IMG/VR virus record: IMGVR_UViG_3300015262_000286
Location: 1-62,686 of that record
DNA: 62,686 nucleotides
Origin: a virus
Direction: 5' to 3' (one strand)
Shown: positions 7,617-15,018 of the stretch, one piece after another
How positions within the stretch are numbered: the stretch's first letter is position 1
Layout: each line of letters opens with the position of its first letter
Position numbers and translations under genes: made by a program
The notes under the pieces: generated by a model
The model's input: only the letters and a program-made list of their open reading frames with translations
Told to the model about the DNA's origin: nothing
The model's database searches: none

Positions 7617-9407
7617 TTACGCGGCTTCGGCGATCAGGCCGGCGCGCGCGGCGGCGAAGTCGAACTTGGCCAGGCGGTCGATCGCTTCGGCTGGCGTCAG
7701 GCCGAACTGCTCGAACATCACATCGAGGATGTCGCTGTCGGATGGGTAGAGGTCATCGGCAGCGGCGTCGAGCAGGTCAGGTGCTGGCGCTGGGCGGCTC
7801 GGCGCCGGCACCGGTGCGGCGGCTGCCGGCGCGCGACGGGTGGCGATAGGGGCGGTAGATTTGGGAGTCGCCACTTGGGAGACCGGCTCGGCGGCGCGCT
7901 CGGCAGCGATCTGCGAGGCTTGCTCCGCCAGTTGGCGCTGTGTGTCGGCTGCCGCGCGCTCGCGCTCAGCCTGCGCTGCCTCAGCTGCCTCAGCTGCAAG
8001 GCGGTCAGATTCGACTTGAGCCAGGCGGATCGTTTCGGCGGCTGCCTTCTCTGCCTTGACGCGCTCCTCTTCCCGGATCCGGGCCCGCTCGGCTTCAGCC
8101 TTTGCTTCCTCGGCGCGCTTGTGATCAGCGATGCGGCTGGTGATGACGAGCTGGAAGTCTTCCATGGGCTTGCCGATGATGTTGGCCATGTCCATGAACA
8201 GGAAGCCGTAGGTCGCGGCGTGCTCGCGGCACCATGCCTGCTTTGCGCGGTAGTCGGCAGCTTGCGTGTTGGCGGCAATCTTGGCATTGGCCAGCGTGGT
8301 GCTGACTGCGTCGCGCAGGCTGCCCAGGGTGCGCTTGTTCTTCATGGCGCCGGCAAAGTCCGGCTGCTGCAGTTGCAGGCGCAGCGGCGTAATTTCGGTT
8401 TCGAGCGCGGCCACGTGTGCGGTGAAGGCGTGCCGGCCTTCGTTCAGGATGGTTTCCTTGATCTGTTCCTTGCGGGTCTTGACCAGCTTTTCCAGTTCCA
8501 GGCGCTTGGCGCGGAACTGCGCCTTGATGTGGTCGACCGTGCGCATCACTTCGTCAATGGTCGCGGTCTGCGCCAGGGCGGCGGCCTTGGCCAGTTCCAG
8601 CTTGTCTTCCGCCTCGCCGCAATACCTGACGGTGTTTTCGGCATTGGCGAAGTCTTCGTCGGTTTCCAGCTTGGTGTTGATTTTGGCAATGAACTTCTCG
8701 GCGGCGGCCTTGTACGCCACGAGGTTGCTGCTGACGACCTTGCCTTCGGTCTGGACGACCAGGGCGGGCAGGGCGGCGATAGGCTCGGCAGCTGGCTTCT
8801 CGACAATGTCCACCTGCGTGTAGTTGGCGACGTCGATATCGAACTGCTCCCAGCCAGCCACGATGCGCGAAAACCATGCGGTGTCCGGATATACCCACAT
8901 CCAGACCATGTTGTCCTCGGTGCCGTCGGATGCCATGAACAGCCACTTCTCGGCGCCGGTCACCAGCAGTTGCTGCTGAATCTGCGGCTGGTGCTCTTCT
9001 GGCAGCGCGCCGGTGCCAATCGACGCGGCCAGCTCCGCGTTCCATTGCTTGTGCTCGAAGCCGATGGTCTCTGCCATGTTCAGGCCGTCACACGAGGCGC
9101 TTTCGCGGCCCAGCGACAGCGTGGCAGGGTACAGGTCGTCGCCAATGATGCGCTCTGCCAGCGGGCGCGCCAGCGCTTCGACTTCATGGCCGTAGTCCAG
9201 GATGTTTTCCTGCACCCAGTCGCTGAACTCCTTGGCCAGGCCTGTGGCCTTCATGCGCACCAGCTCGCTGCGAGTTACCTTCTTTGACAGGCCCAGCATC
9301 GCGGCCGCCTCGCTGGCGCCATGGTGATCGAAGCGGAAGGCGTGCCAGTCGTCGCTGCCCTGGAGCAGATTGTGGATTTCGCGGGTGAGAGTATTTTCGC
9401 GTTGCAT
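7617..9407 (-). CDS. YqaJ-type viral exonuclease with coiled-coil tail
   Basis: A 596-residue protein. The N-terminal 210 residues are a YqaJ/lambda-Exo-like nuclease: GSDDWHAFR near the start, then the metal-binding CDG...ETIGFEHK series and the following QIQQQLLVTG helix. Such enzymes resect double-stranded ends 5' to 3' and hand the strand to RecT. The middle is helical, and residues about 430-520 form a long Ala/Glu/Arg coiled coil. The last 45 residues resemble a UBA-like three-helix end. The ATG at 9407 has AGGACAC upstream; longer in-frame starts lack support. Pairs with recT 35 bases upstream. Confidence 0.8.
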   Translation of the reverse strand: MQRENTLTREIHNLLQGSDDWHAFRFDHHGASEAAAMLGLSKKVTRSELVRMKATGLAKEFSDWVQENILDYGHEVEALARPLAERIIGDDLYPATLSLGRESASCDGLNMAETIGFEHKQWNAELAASIGTGALPEEHQPQIQQQLLVTGAEKWLFMASDGTEDNMVWMWVYPDTAWFSRIVAGWEQFDIDVANYTQVDIVEKPAAEPIAALPALVVQTEGKVVSSNLVAYKAAAEKFIAKINTKLETDEDFANAENTVRYCGEAEDKLELAKAAALAQTATIDEVMRTVDHIKAQFRAKRLELEKLVKTRKEQIKETILNEGRHAFTAHVAALETEITPLRLQLQQPDFAGAMKNKRTLGSLRDAVSTTLANAKIAANTQAADYRAKQAWCREHAATYGFLFMDMANIIGKPMEDFQLVITSRIADHKRAEEAKAEAERARIREEERVKAEKAAAETIRLAQVESDRLAAEAAEAAQAERERAAADTQRQLAEQASQIAAERAAEPVSQVATPKSTAPIATRRAPAAAAPVPAPSRPAPAPDLLDAAADDLYPSDSDILDVMFEQFGLTPAEAIDRLAKFDFAAARAGLIAEAA

Positions 9408-9442
9408 GATGTGTCCTTGGTGATTTTTTTGTGGTCTAGCGA

Positions 9443-10381
9443 TTAGTCGTTTTCGTGCGCCCAGCTGTCGATCGTCATTTTTTGCGCCTCGGTGAAGGCC
9501 GCCCGGGTGCTGAGCATGGCAATCAGCTGCGCCGGCGTTTTCTTCTTGCTGTGGATGGTCTGGCGCCATTCCGGCGTTTTCTGCTTGAACAGCTCGTCAG
9601 TACATTCCGGCAGCTGGACGATGGTGCGGTCATCTGCAGCCGGCGCGGCCGGCGTGATGTCGCGCATTTCACGGTTCGTTTCCTCAAGCTCGTCTGGCGT
9701 GTACACGCCCAGGATTACGTCAGGGGCGTACAGGCGGCTCCAGCGCTTCACGGCGAGGTAAGCCAATTGCTGGCGTGGATCGGTCGCCCAGAGCGGCGAG
9801 TTGCGCACGGAGGCCTGGACAAGCAGCAGTTCGAGATAGCGCGGCTCGTTTTCGCCGCGCAGCGTTGCCCAAATGCGCACGCCGCAGCCTTCTTCGCTCT
9901 GCATGGGGTAATCCGGCACGCGGTATTGATAGGCTTTTTTGTAGTCTCTATCGCCCGGCTTTCCCTTGGCCGGTGCCTCGCAAACGCGTGTTTTGCCGAT
10001 GATTTTTTCCCATGGCCCGAACCATTCGTAGTTGAAGCGGTCGAGCGTGACGCCGCTGGACTGGATGGCTGCGTTCACCAGCTGGCCTTCGTAGCCGAGC
10101 GTGCCGTTCACCAGGTGCGTCTTCTGCGCCACCGCAAACGGGTTCATCTTCCACTGCATGGCCTGCATGACGACAGCTGCACAGTCGGCCGAGCTGCCTT
10201 TCAGGTGATCCGGGATGGTTGAGCGGCCCTTGGCCATGATGTCGGCCAAGCGCATGATGCTATCCATGCTCGCAACGTCGAGGATCAGGGAGGCGCTGCT
10301 TGTGCTGGCGACGGACAGATCGCCCTGTCCGTACTGCGCTGTTTGCAGGGCCGTTTGACCCTCTTGGGTTGCTGCGTTCAT
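9443..10381 (-). CDS. recT: RecT-family single-strand annealing protein
   Basis: A 312-residue RecT protein that anneals complementary single strands made by the neighbouring exonuclease. Family features include the MAKGRSTIPDHLKG and MQAMQWKMNPFAVAQKTHLV segments, the GYEGQLVNAAI motif and KRWSRLYAPDVILGVYTPDE near residue 220. The C-terminal 70 residues are less conserved. The ATG at 10381 overlaps the stop of a 38-codon ORF upstream, so the two are likely coupled. Confidence 0.9.
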   Translation of the reverse strand: MNAATQEGQTALQTAQYGQGDLSVASTSSASLILDVASMDSIMRLADIMAKGRSTIPDHLKGSSADCAAVVMQAMQWKMNPFAVAQKTHLVNGTLGYEGQLVNAAIQSSGVTLDRFNYEWFGPWEKIIGKTRVCEAPAKGKPGDRDYKKAYQYRVPDYPMQSEEGCGVRIWATLRGENEPRYLELLLVQASVRNSPLWATDPRQQLAYLAVKRWSRLYAPDVILGVYTPDELEETNREMRDITPAAPAADDRTIVQLPECTDELFKQKTPEWRQTIHSKKKTPAQLIAMLSTRAAFTEAQKMTIDSWAHEND

Positions 10382-10494
10382 GACTTTTTCCTTGTGAGTT
10401 TTATAATTTCTGCCTTCAACAGCGCCAGGCGGACGGCGTAGACGATGGCGTGGCCGGCATGCCAGTTGCGCAGGGCCTGGCTGGCCACGTCCAT
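10378..10494 (-). CDS. Small basic protein, 38 aa
   Basis: A 38-codon ORF joined to both neighbours: its ATG overlaps the upstream stop (TGATG) and its stop overlaps the recT start (TCATGA). The product has a helical Ala/Leu middle and a Lys/Arg-rich end. No family is recognised; the tight joining at both ends is the main support. Confidence 0.55.
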   Translation of the reverse strand: MDVASQALRNWHAGHAIVYAVRLALLKAEIIKLTRKKS

Positions 10495-10739
10495 CACGGC
10501 TTGGCTGACGACGTCCACTGCGCCTCCCGGTGGGCGCGGCCCAGTTGCTTCACACGCGAGGCGGATGCGTCCAGGTCGATCAGCGCTTCGATCTGCGCGG
10601 TGATCAGTTCCTTGCGCATTTCTTCCAGCCCGGCCAACTCGCGGCGCACGCCGGCCAGGCGCAACTTGTTCATGTTGTGCTGGTGCTGCGCCCGGTAGTG
10701 ACGGTGGGCTGCCAGGAGGCGGTGGAAGAGGGCGATCAT
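10494..10739 (-). CDS. Hypothetical helical phage protein, 81 aa
   Basis: An 81-residue, strongly basic, all-helical protein with a likely coiled coil (RRELAGLEEMRKELITAQIE). No function is recognised. It starts in an ATGA overlap with the GTG-initiated gene upstream and ends in TGATG with the next gene. Confidence 0.6.
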   Translation of the reverse strand: MIALFHRLLAAHRHYRAQHQHNMNKLRLAGVRRELAGLEEMRKELITAQIEALIDLDASASRVKQLGRAHREAQWTSSAKP

Positions 10740-10867
10740 TTGCGCACCATCGCCGTCACGCCCAGGGCGCCATCGTCATAGGCCGCGTCCTGCAGTGCAC
10801 CCAGGTCGCCAATGGCGGAATAGCTGCGCACGCCGTCGGCGGTGCGAATGGTGATGATGTAGCTCAC
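10736..10867 (-). CDS. Small phage protein, 43 aa (GTG start)
   Basis: A 43-codon ORF starting with GTG in a GTGA overlap and ending in an ATGA overlap with the next gene. The product (SYIITIRTADGVRSYSAIGD at the start) looks like a compact beta-strand protein. No family is recognised. GC-rich third positions match its neighbours. Confidence 0.55.
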   Translation of the reverse strand: MSYIITIRTADGVRSYSAIGDLGALQDAAYDDGALGVTAMVRK

Positions 10868-11088
10868 GATGCGCTCCCTTCACGGCCAGCCAGCAGCACG
10901 CGGATACCGTTACGTGCGGTCGTGGCCTTGGCTCCGTAGCAGGCGCCGGCCGGGATATGGTCGGTCGCGTCCAGGCAGCCGCTGTTCAGCGCCGATTCGA
11001 CGCCCGCGTCCTGGTGGGAAAAGGCAAGGGCGGCAGACACGGCCAAGCGGGACTGGCGGCCGGCGGTGACGTTGCGGGCCGCGATCAC
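10864..11088 (-). CDS. Hypothetical phage protein, 74 aa (GTG start)
   Basis: A 74-residue protein with two Cys residues and a Gly/Ala-rich sequence. The GTG at 11088 overlaps the stop of the previous gene (GTGA), and its own stop overlaps the next GTG. A longer in-frame extension would overlap the upstream gene extensively and was rejected. No function is recognised. Confidence 0.6.
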   Translation of the reverse strand: MIAARNVTAGRQSRLAVSAALAFSHQDAGVESALNSGCLDATDHIPAGACYGAKATTARNGIRVLLAGREGSAS

Positions 11089-11396
11089 GCTGCGCTCCCT
11101 GCGAAAGCTGCGGAAATACCGGCGTCTTCGCCGACCACGTAGCGCCCAGTCGTCAGGCCGCAGAACGGGCAGTGGCTGGCGACGCACGGCATTTCCTTGC
11201 CCTTGGCGTTGGTGAATCCCTTGCCGGTGCCACGGATGCGGAACGGGATATTGATCACGCTGCGCATGCTGTTGTCATCCGTCATGGCGAAGCCGGTGGC
11301 TTGGCACTCGACCTGGATGTCGCTACCGGCCTTGGCCACGATGAACGGGGCGCTGGCCAGCTTGGTTTCGATTGTTTTTACGCAGTCGCAATTCAT
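11085..11396 (-). CDS. Hypothetical phage protein with CxxC motif, 103 aa
   Basis: A 103-residue protein starting MNCDCVKTIETKL, with a beta-rich body and a CPFCG motif near residue 80 that could bind zinc together with the N-terminal Cys pair. AGAGGAGCGG precedes the ATG at 11396. The reading frame stays open for another 100 codons upstream, but that stretch contains the tRNA-like element, so the shorter start is chosen. Confidence 0.7.
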   Translation of the reverse strand: MNCDCVKTIETKLASAPFIVAKAGSDIQVECQATGFAMTDDNSMRSVINIPFRIRGTGKGFTNAKGKEMPCVASHCPFCGLTTGRYVVGEDAGISAAFAGSAA

Positions 11397-11417
11397 GTTT
11401 CCGCTCCTCTGATTAAT

Positions 11418-11488
11418 TGGCGCCCCGGCAGGGAATCGAACCCTGCTGATGCCGGCCGCACTGTCCGGCACCCAGTCCACTACGGGGC
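11418..11488 (-). tRNA. tRNA-like element with encoded CCA, no recognisable D arm
   Basis: Read on the minus strand, 71 bases fold into a tRNA-like shape. GCCCCG at the 5' end pairs with CGGGGC at the 3' end, followed by G and CCA. A perfect T arm (CAGGG-TTCGATT-CCCTG) is present. The centre is a strong 7-bp hairpin (GTGCCGG/CCGGCAT) with a 9-base loop (ACAGTGCGG). Only about ten bases lie between the acceptor strand and that hairpin, so there is no room for a normal D arm and the anticodon is unclear. It could be a degenerate tRNA, a tRNA mimic or a processing signal in the leader of the next gene. Confidence 0.5.
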
Positions 11489-11628
11489 TTTCAATCCTGC
11501 GTACGCCAGGAAGCGCGGCCGGTGCGGGTCGTAACTCCGGCGCTTGATACATCGCGTGCCCGCTGACGCAATTCATAGTGCTGGCGGCCCTGTCGATCCG
11601 TCGGGCGTGTGATTCCTGCGGCTGGTGG

Positions 11629-11721
11629 GCCGCCAACAAGGGAGGCGTTTGGTCAGACGGCGGGATTTGCTTTCGGCTCGGCCCCGCTTGCATAGTGCAA
11701 ACGCCTCTCTTGTTGGCCGCC
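11629..11721. repeat. Long inverted repeat, structured intergenic element
   Basis: Two arms of about 18 bases (right end of the left arm at 11650, left end of the right arm at 11699) can pair with a single G-T mismatch, leaving a 48-base middle that holds a second short GC-rich stem. It lies in the 370-base stretch 11397-11765 that has no convincing gene. Transcribed in the left operon, it would form a large RNA hairpin just upstream of the tRNA-like element. Confidence 0.5.
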
Positions 11722-11765
11722 GGTTACGCCGGCGAAACGGGCCAGGGCGACTGGCCGGGGTGAAA

Positions 11766-11945
11766 TTAGGCTGCCGACACCTGCGAAGGGCGGAAGCGCT
11801 GGCTTTGCGTCGAGCCGTCCAGCAGCACCTCGAGGAAGTCGCCGCGTACGCCCGGATGCTTCTTCACGAACTTACCTGGGCGCGGCAGCGGCTCGGTTTT
11901 GGTGCCCTTGACGTTCACTTTCTGGTTTTCTTTGAAATTCGACAT
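11766..11945 (-). CDS. Small basic phage protein, 59 aa
   Basis: A 59-residue basic protein (MSNFKENQKVNVKGTK at the start, ending RFRPSQVSAA). The ATG at 11945 has a good AAGGAA ribosome site nine bases upstream. Composition suggests a small RNA- or DNA-binding barrel, but no family is recognised. It is the third gene after the left promoter. Confidence 0.6.
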   Translation of the reverse strand: MSNFKENQKVNVKGTKTEPLPRPGKFVKKHPGVRGDFLEVLLDGSTQSQRFRPSQVSAA

Positions 11946-12072
11946 GCTGTATTTCCTTCAAGGTTGGTTGTGGCGCCGAGCTTCCCCGGGCGCCTGATCC
12001 TCACGAAGATCAATCGGGCCACTCTGTGCCATCGGGCAGTTAATCGGGCTGCCAGTCCTGTCCCGCCTTGAA

Positions 12073-12351
12073 CTACGGCGCGGGCGACCGCTGATCTTGT
12101 TTGGCCAGCTCGACCAGGTGGCCGAGCTCTTTGCCGTAGAAGGTGCTGCAAGGCGAGGCCATACGTGCATCCGTCAGGGCCATGGCATGCGCCACGCTTT
12201 TGTTGCGGGCGCGGACCCTGTTGCGGTACGTGCCGTCCGTGAAGCGAATCGTCACCTCGAAGTCAAAGCGCGGGGCTGGCGCTGTGGCAGCAGCCAGGTG
12301 CTGGGCCAATTCGGCTTGTAGCTGGGCGGTGTCGTGGTCGCGGGCGCTCAT
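12073..12351 (-). CDS. Hypothetical phage protein, 92 aa
   Basis: A 92-residue protein with an N-terminal helical segment and a basic beta-rich core (FDFEVTIRFTDGTYRNRVRA). No family is recognised. The ATG at 12351 lies five bases after the stop of the 29-codon ORF; longer in-frame starts run into the operator region and lack ribosome sites. Confidence 0.6.
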   Translation of the reverse strand: MSARDHDTAQLQAELAQHLAAATAPAPRFDFEVTIRFTDGTYRNRVRARNKSVAHAMALTDARMASPCSTFYGKELGHLVELAKQDQRSPAP

Positions 12352-12356
12352 GGCGA

Positions 12357-12446
12357 TTAGCCGCGCGCTGGAAGGACGATTGCCGGGATCACTTCGCCGT
12401 GGGCGATGAGGACCGCTTCGAGTGCTGCGAGCTCTGCTGGGGACAT
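12357..12446 (-). CDS. First ORF of the left operon, 29 aa
   Basis: A 29-codon ORF with a textbook AGGAG ribosome site and an ATG about 26 bases after the predicted transcription start. The product is a short helix (SPAELAALEAVLIAHGEVIP). It may be a leader peptide or a small regulator; size prevents a firmer call. Confidence 0.5.
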   Translation of the reverse strand: MSPAELAALEAVLIAHGEVIPAIVLPARG

Positions 12447-12478
12447 GTCGTACTCCTGTGTTTGCTTTCGATGGAATG

Positions 12479-12531
12479 ACTTTACCAAAAAGATAAACAT
12501 GCAGCAAGCGAAATTTACCAAAAAGATTAAT
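12479..12531 (-). promoter_or_regulatory. Left early promoter with two CI/Cro operators (OL-like)
   Basis: Two copies of TTTACCAAAAAGAT(A/T)AA lie at 12481-12498 and 12514-12531, 33 bases apart. Three more copies flank the repressor gene at 15745-15811. On the minus strand TTGCTG and TAAAGT (12479-12484) are 17 bases apart, and the first operator covers the spacer and -10 box. A bound repressor would therefore block the left operon. Confidence 0.75.
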
Positions 12532-12570
12532 TTTTTATTTTTGATGCAGTTCTTGGCAAATGAATGGACG

Positions 12571-12593
12571 AAAAAAAGCCCCGGTAAAGGGGC
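12571..12593 (-). terminator. Intrinsic terminator ending the immunity operon
   Basis: On the minus strand GCCCC-TTTACC-GGGGC is followed by seven T residues. It lies between the last gene of the repressor operon and the left operators, so it keeps lysogenic transcription from entering the left early operon. Confidence 0.8.
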
Positions 12594-12605
12594 GGGTGCA
12601 AGGCT

Positions 12606-12899
12606 TTAGAAGGGTAGTTCGGGTGGCGGTGGCGGCCGGTAGGTCTGCCACTCGATTTCGTCAGCGTTGATCTGACTGATCAGCGGTCCGATGTCGAACG
12701 TGGAGTAACTGCGCGAGAAGGCGCCGACGCGCGGCGACAGCAGCAAAATAGGCAGGCTAGGGAAGAACCGTTGTGCATGGAGTAGGGCGGCCGGGCCAGT
12801 GGATGGCCAAGTATGTTCTGGCTCGACCTGAACCACGGCCAACTGAATTTTCTTGATCTTGATGATGGCGGCGCTTAGTTGAGATTGCTTTACCGCCAA
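12606..12899 (-). CDS. Hypothetical phage protein, 97 aa (TTG start)
   Basis: A 97-residue protein with a central hydrophobic stretch (RFFPSLPILLLSPRVGAFSR) and a Pro-rich end before the stop. A TTG at 12899 is the only start giving the full frame; a GGAAT-like site lies upstream. It is the last gene before the terminator and left operators, in a position transcribed in a lysogen. The family is familiar as a small phage hypothetical, but no function is known to me. Confidence 0.6.
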   Translation of the reverse strand: MAVKQSQLSAAIIKIKKIQLAVVQVEPEHTWPSTGPAALLHAQRFFPSLPILLLSPRVGAFSRSYSTFDIGPLISQINADEIEWQTYRPPPPPELPF

Positions 12900-12951
12900 G
12901 ATATATTCCGATTAATAAGATTATTAGGATGATTTCAGTGTTTAGGCTGGA

Positions 12952-13800
12952 TTACGCATTCGCCCATAACTCTACTCTTGATGCCAAATCTCCTGGCGAC
13001 GGTTCACAGAACTGCAATATGCCAGAATCCTCAACCTCGCCTAGTAACTCGGCAGTTTTTCGGGAAATCATTGCATCGATCGATGTTCTTGCATCAGGCA
13101 ATACAACAAATAGAGCAGGCTGTGAGTTCCTCTTCGATAATCTGTGGGCGGTTGTCACCTGCAGCATTGACGTATAAATATGCCGCTCCACGGTGGAATA
13201 CGATGCATATCGAGCAGAAACGATATTTGCATAGCTCTTACCGCTATCCATTGCGATAGATAAGGTTTTATTCTCAATAGTAAGCGACCTATGCGGAACA
13301 AAGAGACTCGACCCTACATTGATTGCTGACAGTTCCCTGAGCATAGTTGAATATGCCCAGTCATCGTCCATAGTCGCTTCTTTTGTCTGCGGTTCCTGCC
13401 AAATTGCACCGGACTGCCTTTTGAGAAGACGGGTCAATTCTTTTTCTAAATCATCCGTAGAAAAATAGCCGCACTGCTCAATCCTTACGTGCGGCGTCCC
13501 ACAATCGAAATGACTAAGCGAGCGCGTGAAGGACGACCTTATTGCCAACTCAGAGCCTATGGTTAACCCGCTTACGTCAGTTGAAGTGAGGGCATCACCG
13601 TACAAACTGCTAAGGCGAGAAAAGCTTGGAAGCCACTTTAGATGTGGCGTCTCGTCGTTTTCAATAGTCGCGATAACTCCAACAGCAAATTCCTGCTGAC
13701 TGCCCAAGTCGGGGCGCAGGAAAAGGATGCCCCAATGGCCGCAAATGAGCGGCTCGGGGGCGGGGGTAGCTCGCTTCAATAACTCTGCATAATTTATCAC
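12952..13800 (-). CDS. Partner protein of the HipA-like kinase (possibly DUF3037-like)
   Basis: A 282-residue protein. Its N-terminus (CGHWGILFLRPDLGSQQEFAVG) resembles the opening of DUF3037 proteins, which often stand beside HipA-like kinases; this is a resemblance only. The rest is mixed alpha/beta without a recognised motif. The start is GTG at 13800, chosen because GGGAGG lies just upstream and the codon overlaps the kinase stop (GTGA); an in-frame TTG at 13815 is less likely. AT-rich compared with the phage core. It probably works with the kinase. Confidence 0.6.
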   Translation of the reverse strand: MINYAELLKRATPAPEPLICGHWGILFLRPDLGSQQEFAVGVIATIENDETPHLKWLPSFSRLSSLYGDALTSTDVSGLTIGSELAIRSSFTRSLSHFDCGTPHVRIEQCGYFSTDDLEKELTRLLKRQSGAIWQEPQTKEATMDDDWAYSTMLRELSAINVGSSLFVPHRSLTIENKTLSIAMDSGKSYANIVSARYASYSTVERHIYTSMLQVTTAHRLSKRNSQPALFVVLPDARTSIDAMISRKTAELLGEVEDSGILQFCEPSPGDLASRVELWANA

Positions 13801-14609
13801 ACAAGCCTCCCACAACTTTTTGCGAAATCATGGCTATTTGCGCGGTCAGACATGTAATCAATAATGGTATCTATGTGCTCTTTATCGATTATGCCGGAAA
13901 GCGAATTCTCGATTCCGGGGAGAATTTGACGCCAACTTTCCTGCGCAATTTGATATTCGATAATAGCCTCTGTCTGCCAGTTTGCAACGTGTGATGCGGT
14001 TAAATTTTTTTGCGCTAATAGTGCTAGTTCGTTAATTGGGTTCGGATCGGGCCACATAGAATGCCACGCCAATCCGCCACCGACGCAGCCTTGGTCGATC
14101 GCTAGATAATTTAAGTCATCTTTGTAAAGAAAATTTCCCTCATGCCGGTCATTGTTTCCTGTTACGTAATCGACTCCTGCTAGCAATTTACAGAATTTAC
14201 TTTTATAAAATGCTTCAGTTTGCTTTTGAGAAAAACTTGAAAGTTTCCGAATGAATTTGAACGGCTCAGCTCCTTGTTCAAAAGAAGTTGCCCAGCATGC
14301 GCATATTCCTGTTCCAGCGTCCACGTATTCATCGAGTTTCAGATTTAAGTCAGGCAGGGCGCTTTTGGGAAGCAGCAGGACAGCGCCATGTCTTGGCTGT
14401 GAGACACCTCTTGCCAAATTGGCTTCAAAGCCGATTACCTCATTGGCAATACCGCAAGTATCTTTCCGGTAAAGCTTGATAATCGCATCCTCTGGCTCGG
14501 CAAGACCTGGCCAGGTTACTCTTCCAACGAAGATAGCCTGGGCACCTTTCGTAGCACTGAGTCGAGCCAAAAAACCACTGTATGAATCTACAGTTAGTAT
14601 ATGCATCAT
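13797..14609 (-). CDS. HipA-like kinase
   Basis: A 270-residue protein with the motifs of HipA-like kinases: AIIKLY with the ATP-binding Lys at 45, an acidic helix around 56-62, the catalytic GNNDRHEGNF loop (Asp154, Asn159) and AIDQG (Asp172) in place of DFG. It is much shorter than E. coli HipA (about 440) and matches the compact HipA_2-type family. No HipB-like HTH partner is present; the neighbour is the 282-residue protein overlapping by 4 bases. It lies between repressor and left operators, where lambda keeps rexAB, so expression in lysogens and a role in excluding other phages are plausible. Confidence 0.7.
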   Translation of the reverse strand: MMHILTVDSYSGFLARLSATKGAQAIFVGRVTWPGLAEPEDAIIKLYRKDTCGIANEVIGFEANLARGVSQPRHGAVLLLPKSALPDLNLKLDEYVDAGTGICACWATSFEQGAEPFKFIRKLSSFSQKQTEAFYKSKFCKLLAGVDYVTGNNDRHEGNFLYKDDLNYLAIDQGCVGGGLAWHSMWPDPNPINELALLAQKNLTASHVANWQTEAIIEYQIAQESWRQILPGIENSLSGIIDKEHIDTIIDYMSDRANSHDFAKSCGRLV

Positions 14610-14693
14610 AAGCTCATCAACCTTTACATGGCAATATGTATCTGTTCAACCGCGATTTGGCTTTCGCCGACTGATCGTGATTACTTTGCTATT

Positions 14694-14711
14694 TAGTAAA
14701 TCAGTTTACTA
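14694..14711. promoter_or_regulatory. Perfect palindrome upstream of the kinase pair
   Basis: TAGTAAA-TCAG-TTTACTA overlaps the stop codon of the secreted-protein gene and lies 85 bases upstream of the kinase gene. On the minus strand TTGAAC-17-TAAAGG follows it, giving a possible separate promoter for the kinase pair. The palindrome could be an operator or a small hairpin. Confidence 0.35.
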
Positions 14712-15018
14712 GCCGCACACCCGAAGTCGGCGATGCAATCCCCATCAGCTTACCCTTGCGGTAGAACATGATCTCGCGCGCCGCGCCACCCAGGCACGCA
14801 TCCATATCGGCATAGGCCGTGACCATCTGCAGGCGCTTAGCCTCTGGCTGCTTTTCGATTGCATACGTCCAATGCACAGTCAGATGATCGCCCTCGATGT
14901 GCGACTTAGCGAATTCCCTGAGGCTGCGCTGAACATCCTGGGCGGCCGTCTTGTCGCATTGCGCAGCGCTTGCTTGCTGCGCAGCAAGGAGGGCAACAGC
15001 GAGAATCCATGCTTTCAT
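14701..15018 (-). CDS. Small secreted protein next to the repressor
   Basis: A 105-residue protein with a clear signal peptide (MKAWILAVALLAAQQASA, cleavage before AQCDK) and two Cys residues that could form one disulphide in the periplasm. No family is recognised. The ATG follows the repressor stop codon directly, so it is co-transcribed with the repressor and should be made in the lysogen. That makes it a candidate lysogenic conversion factor. Confidence 0.7.
   Translation of the reverse strand: MKAWILAVALLAAQQASAAQCDKTAAQDVQRSLREFAKSHIEGDHLTVHWTYAIEKQPEAKRLQMVTAYADMDACLGGAAREIMFYRKGKLMGIASPTSGVRLVN

Noticed and set aside
7602-9287. 561-codon plus-strand frame opposite the exonuclease gene
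   Set aside because: GC-rich antisense shadow; the minus strand encodes a recognisable YqaJ-type nuclease with a proper start. Its neighbours on the plus strand show no coupling, unlike the bridging frames.
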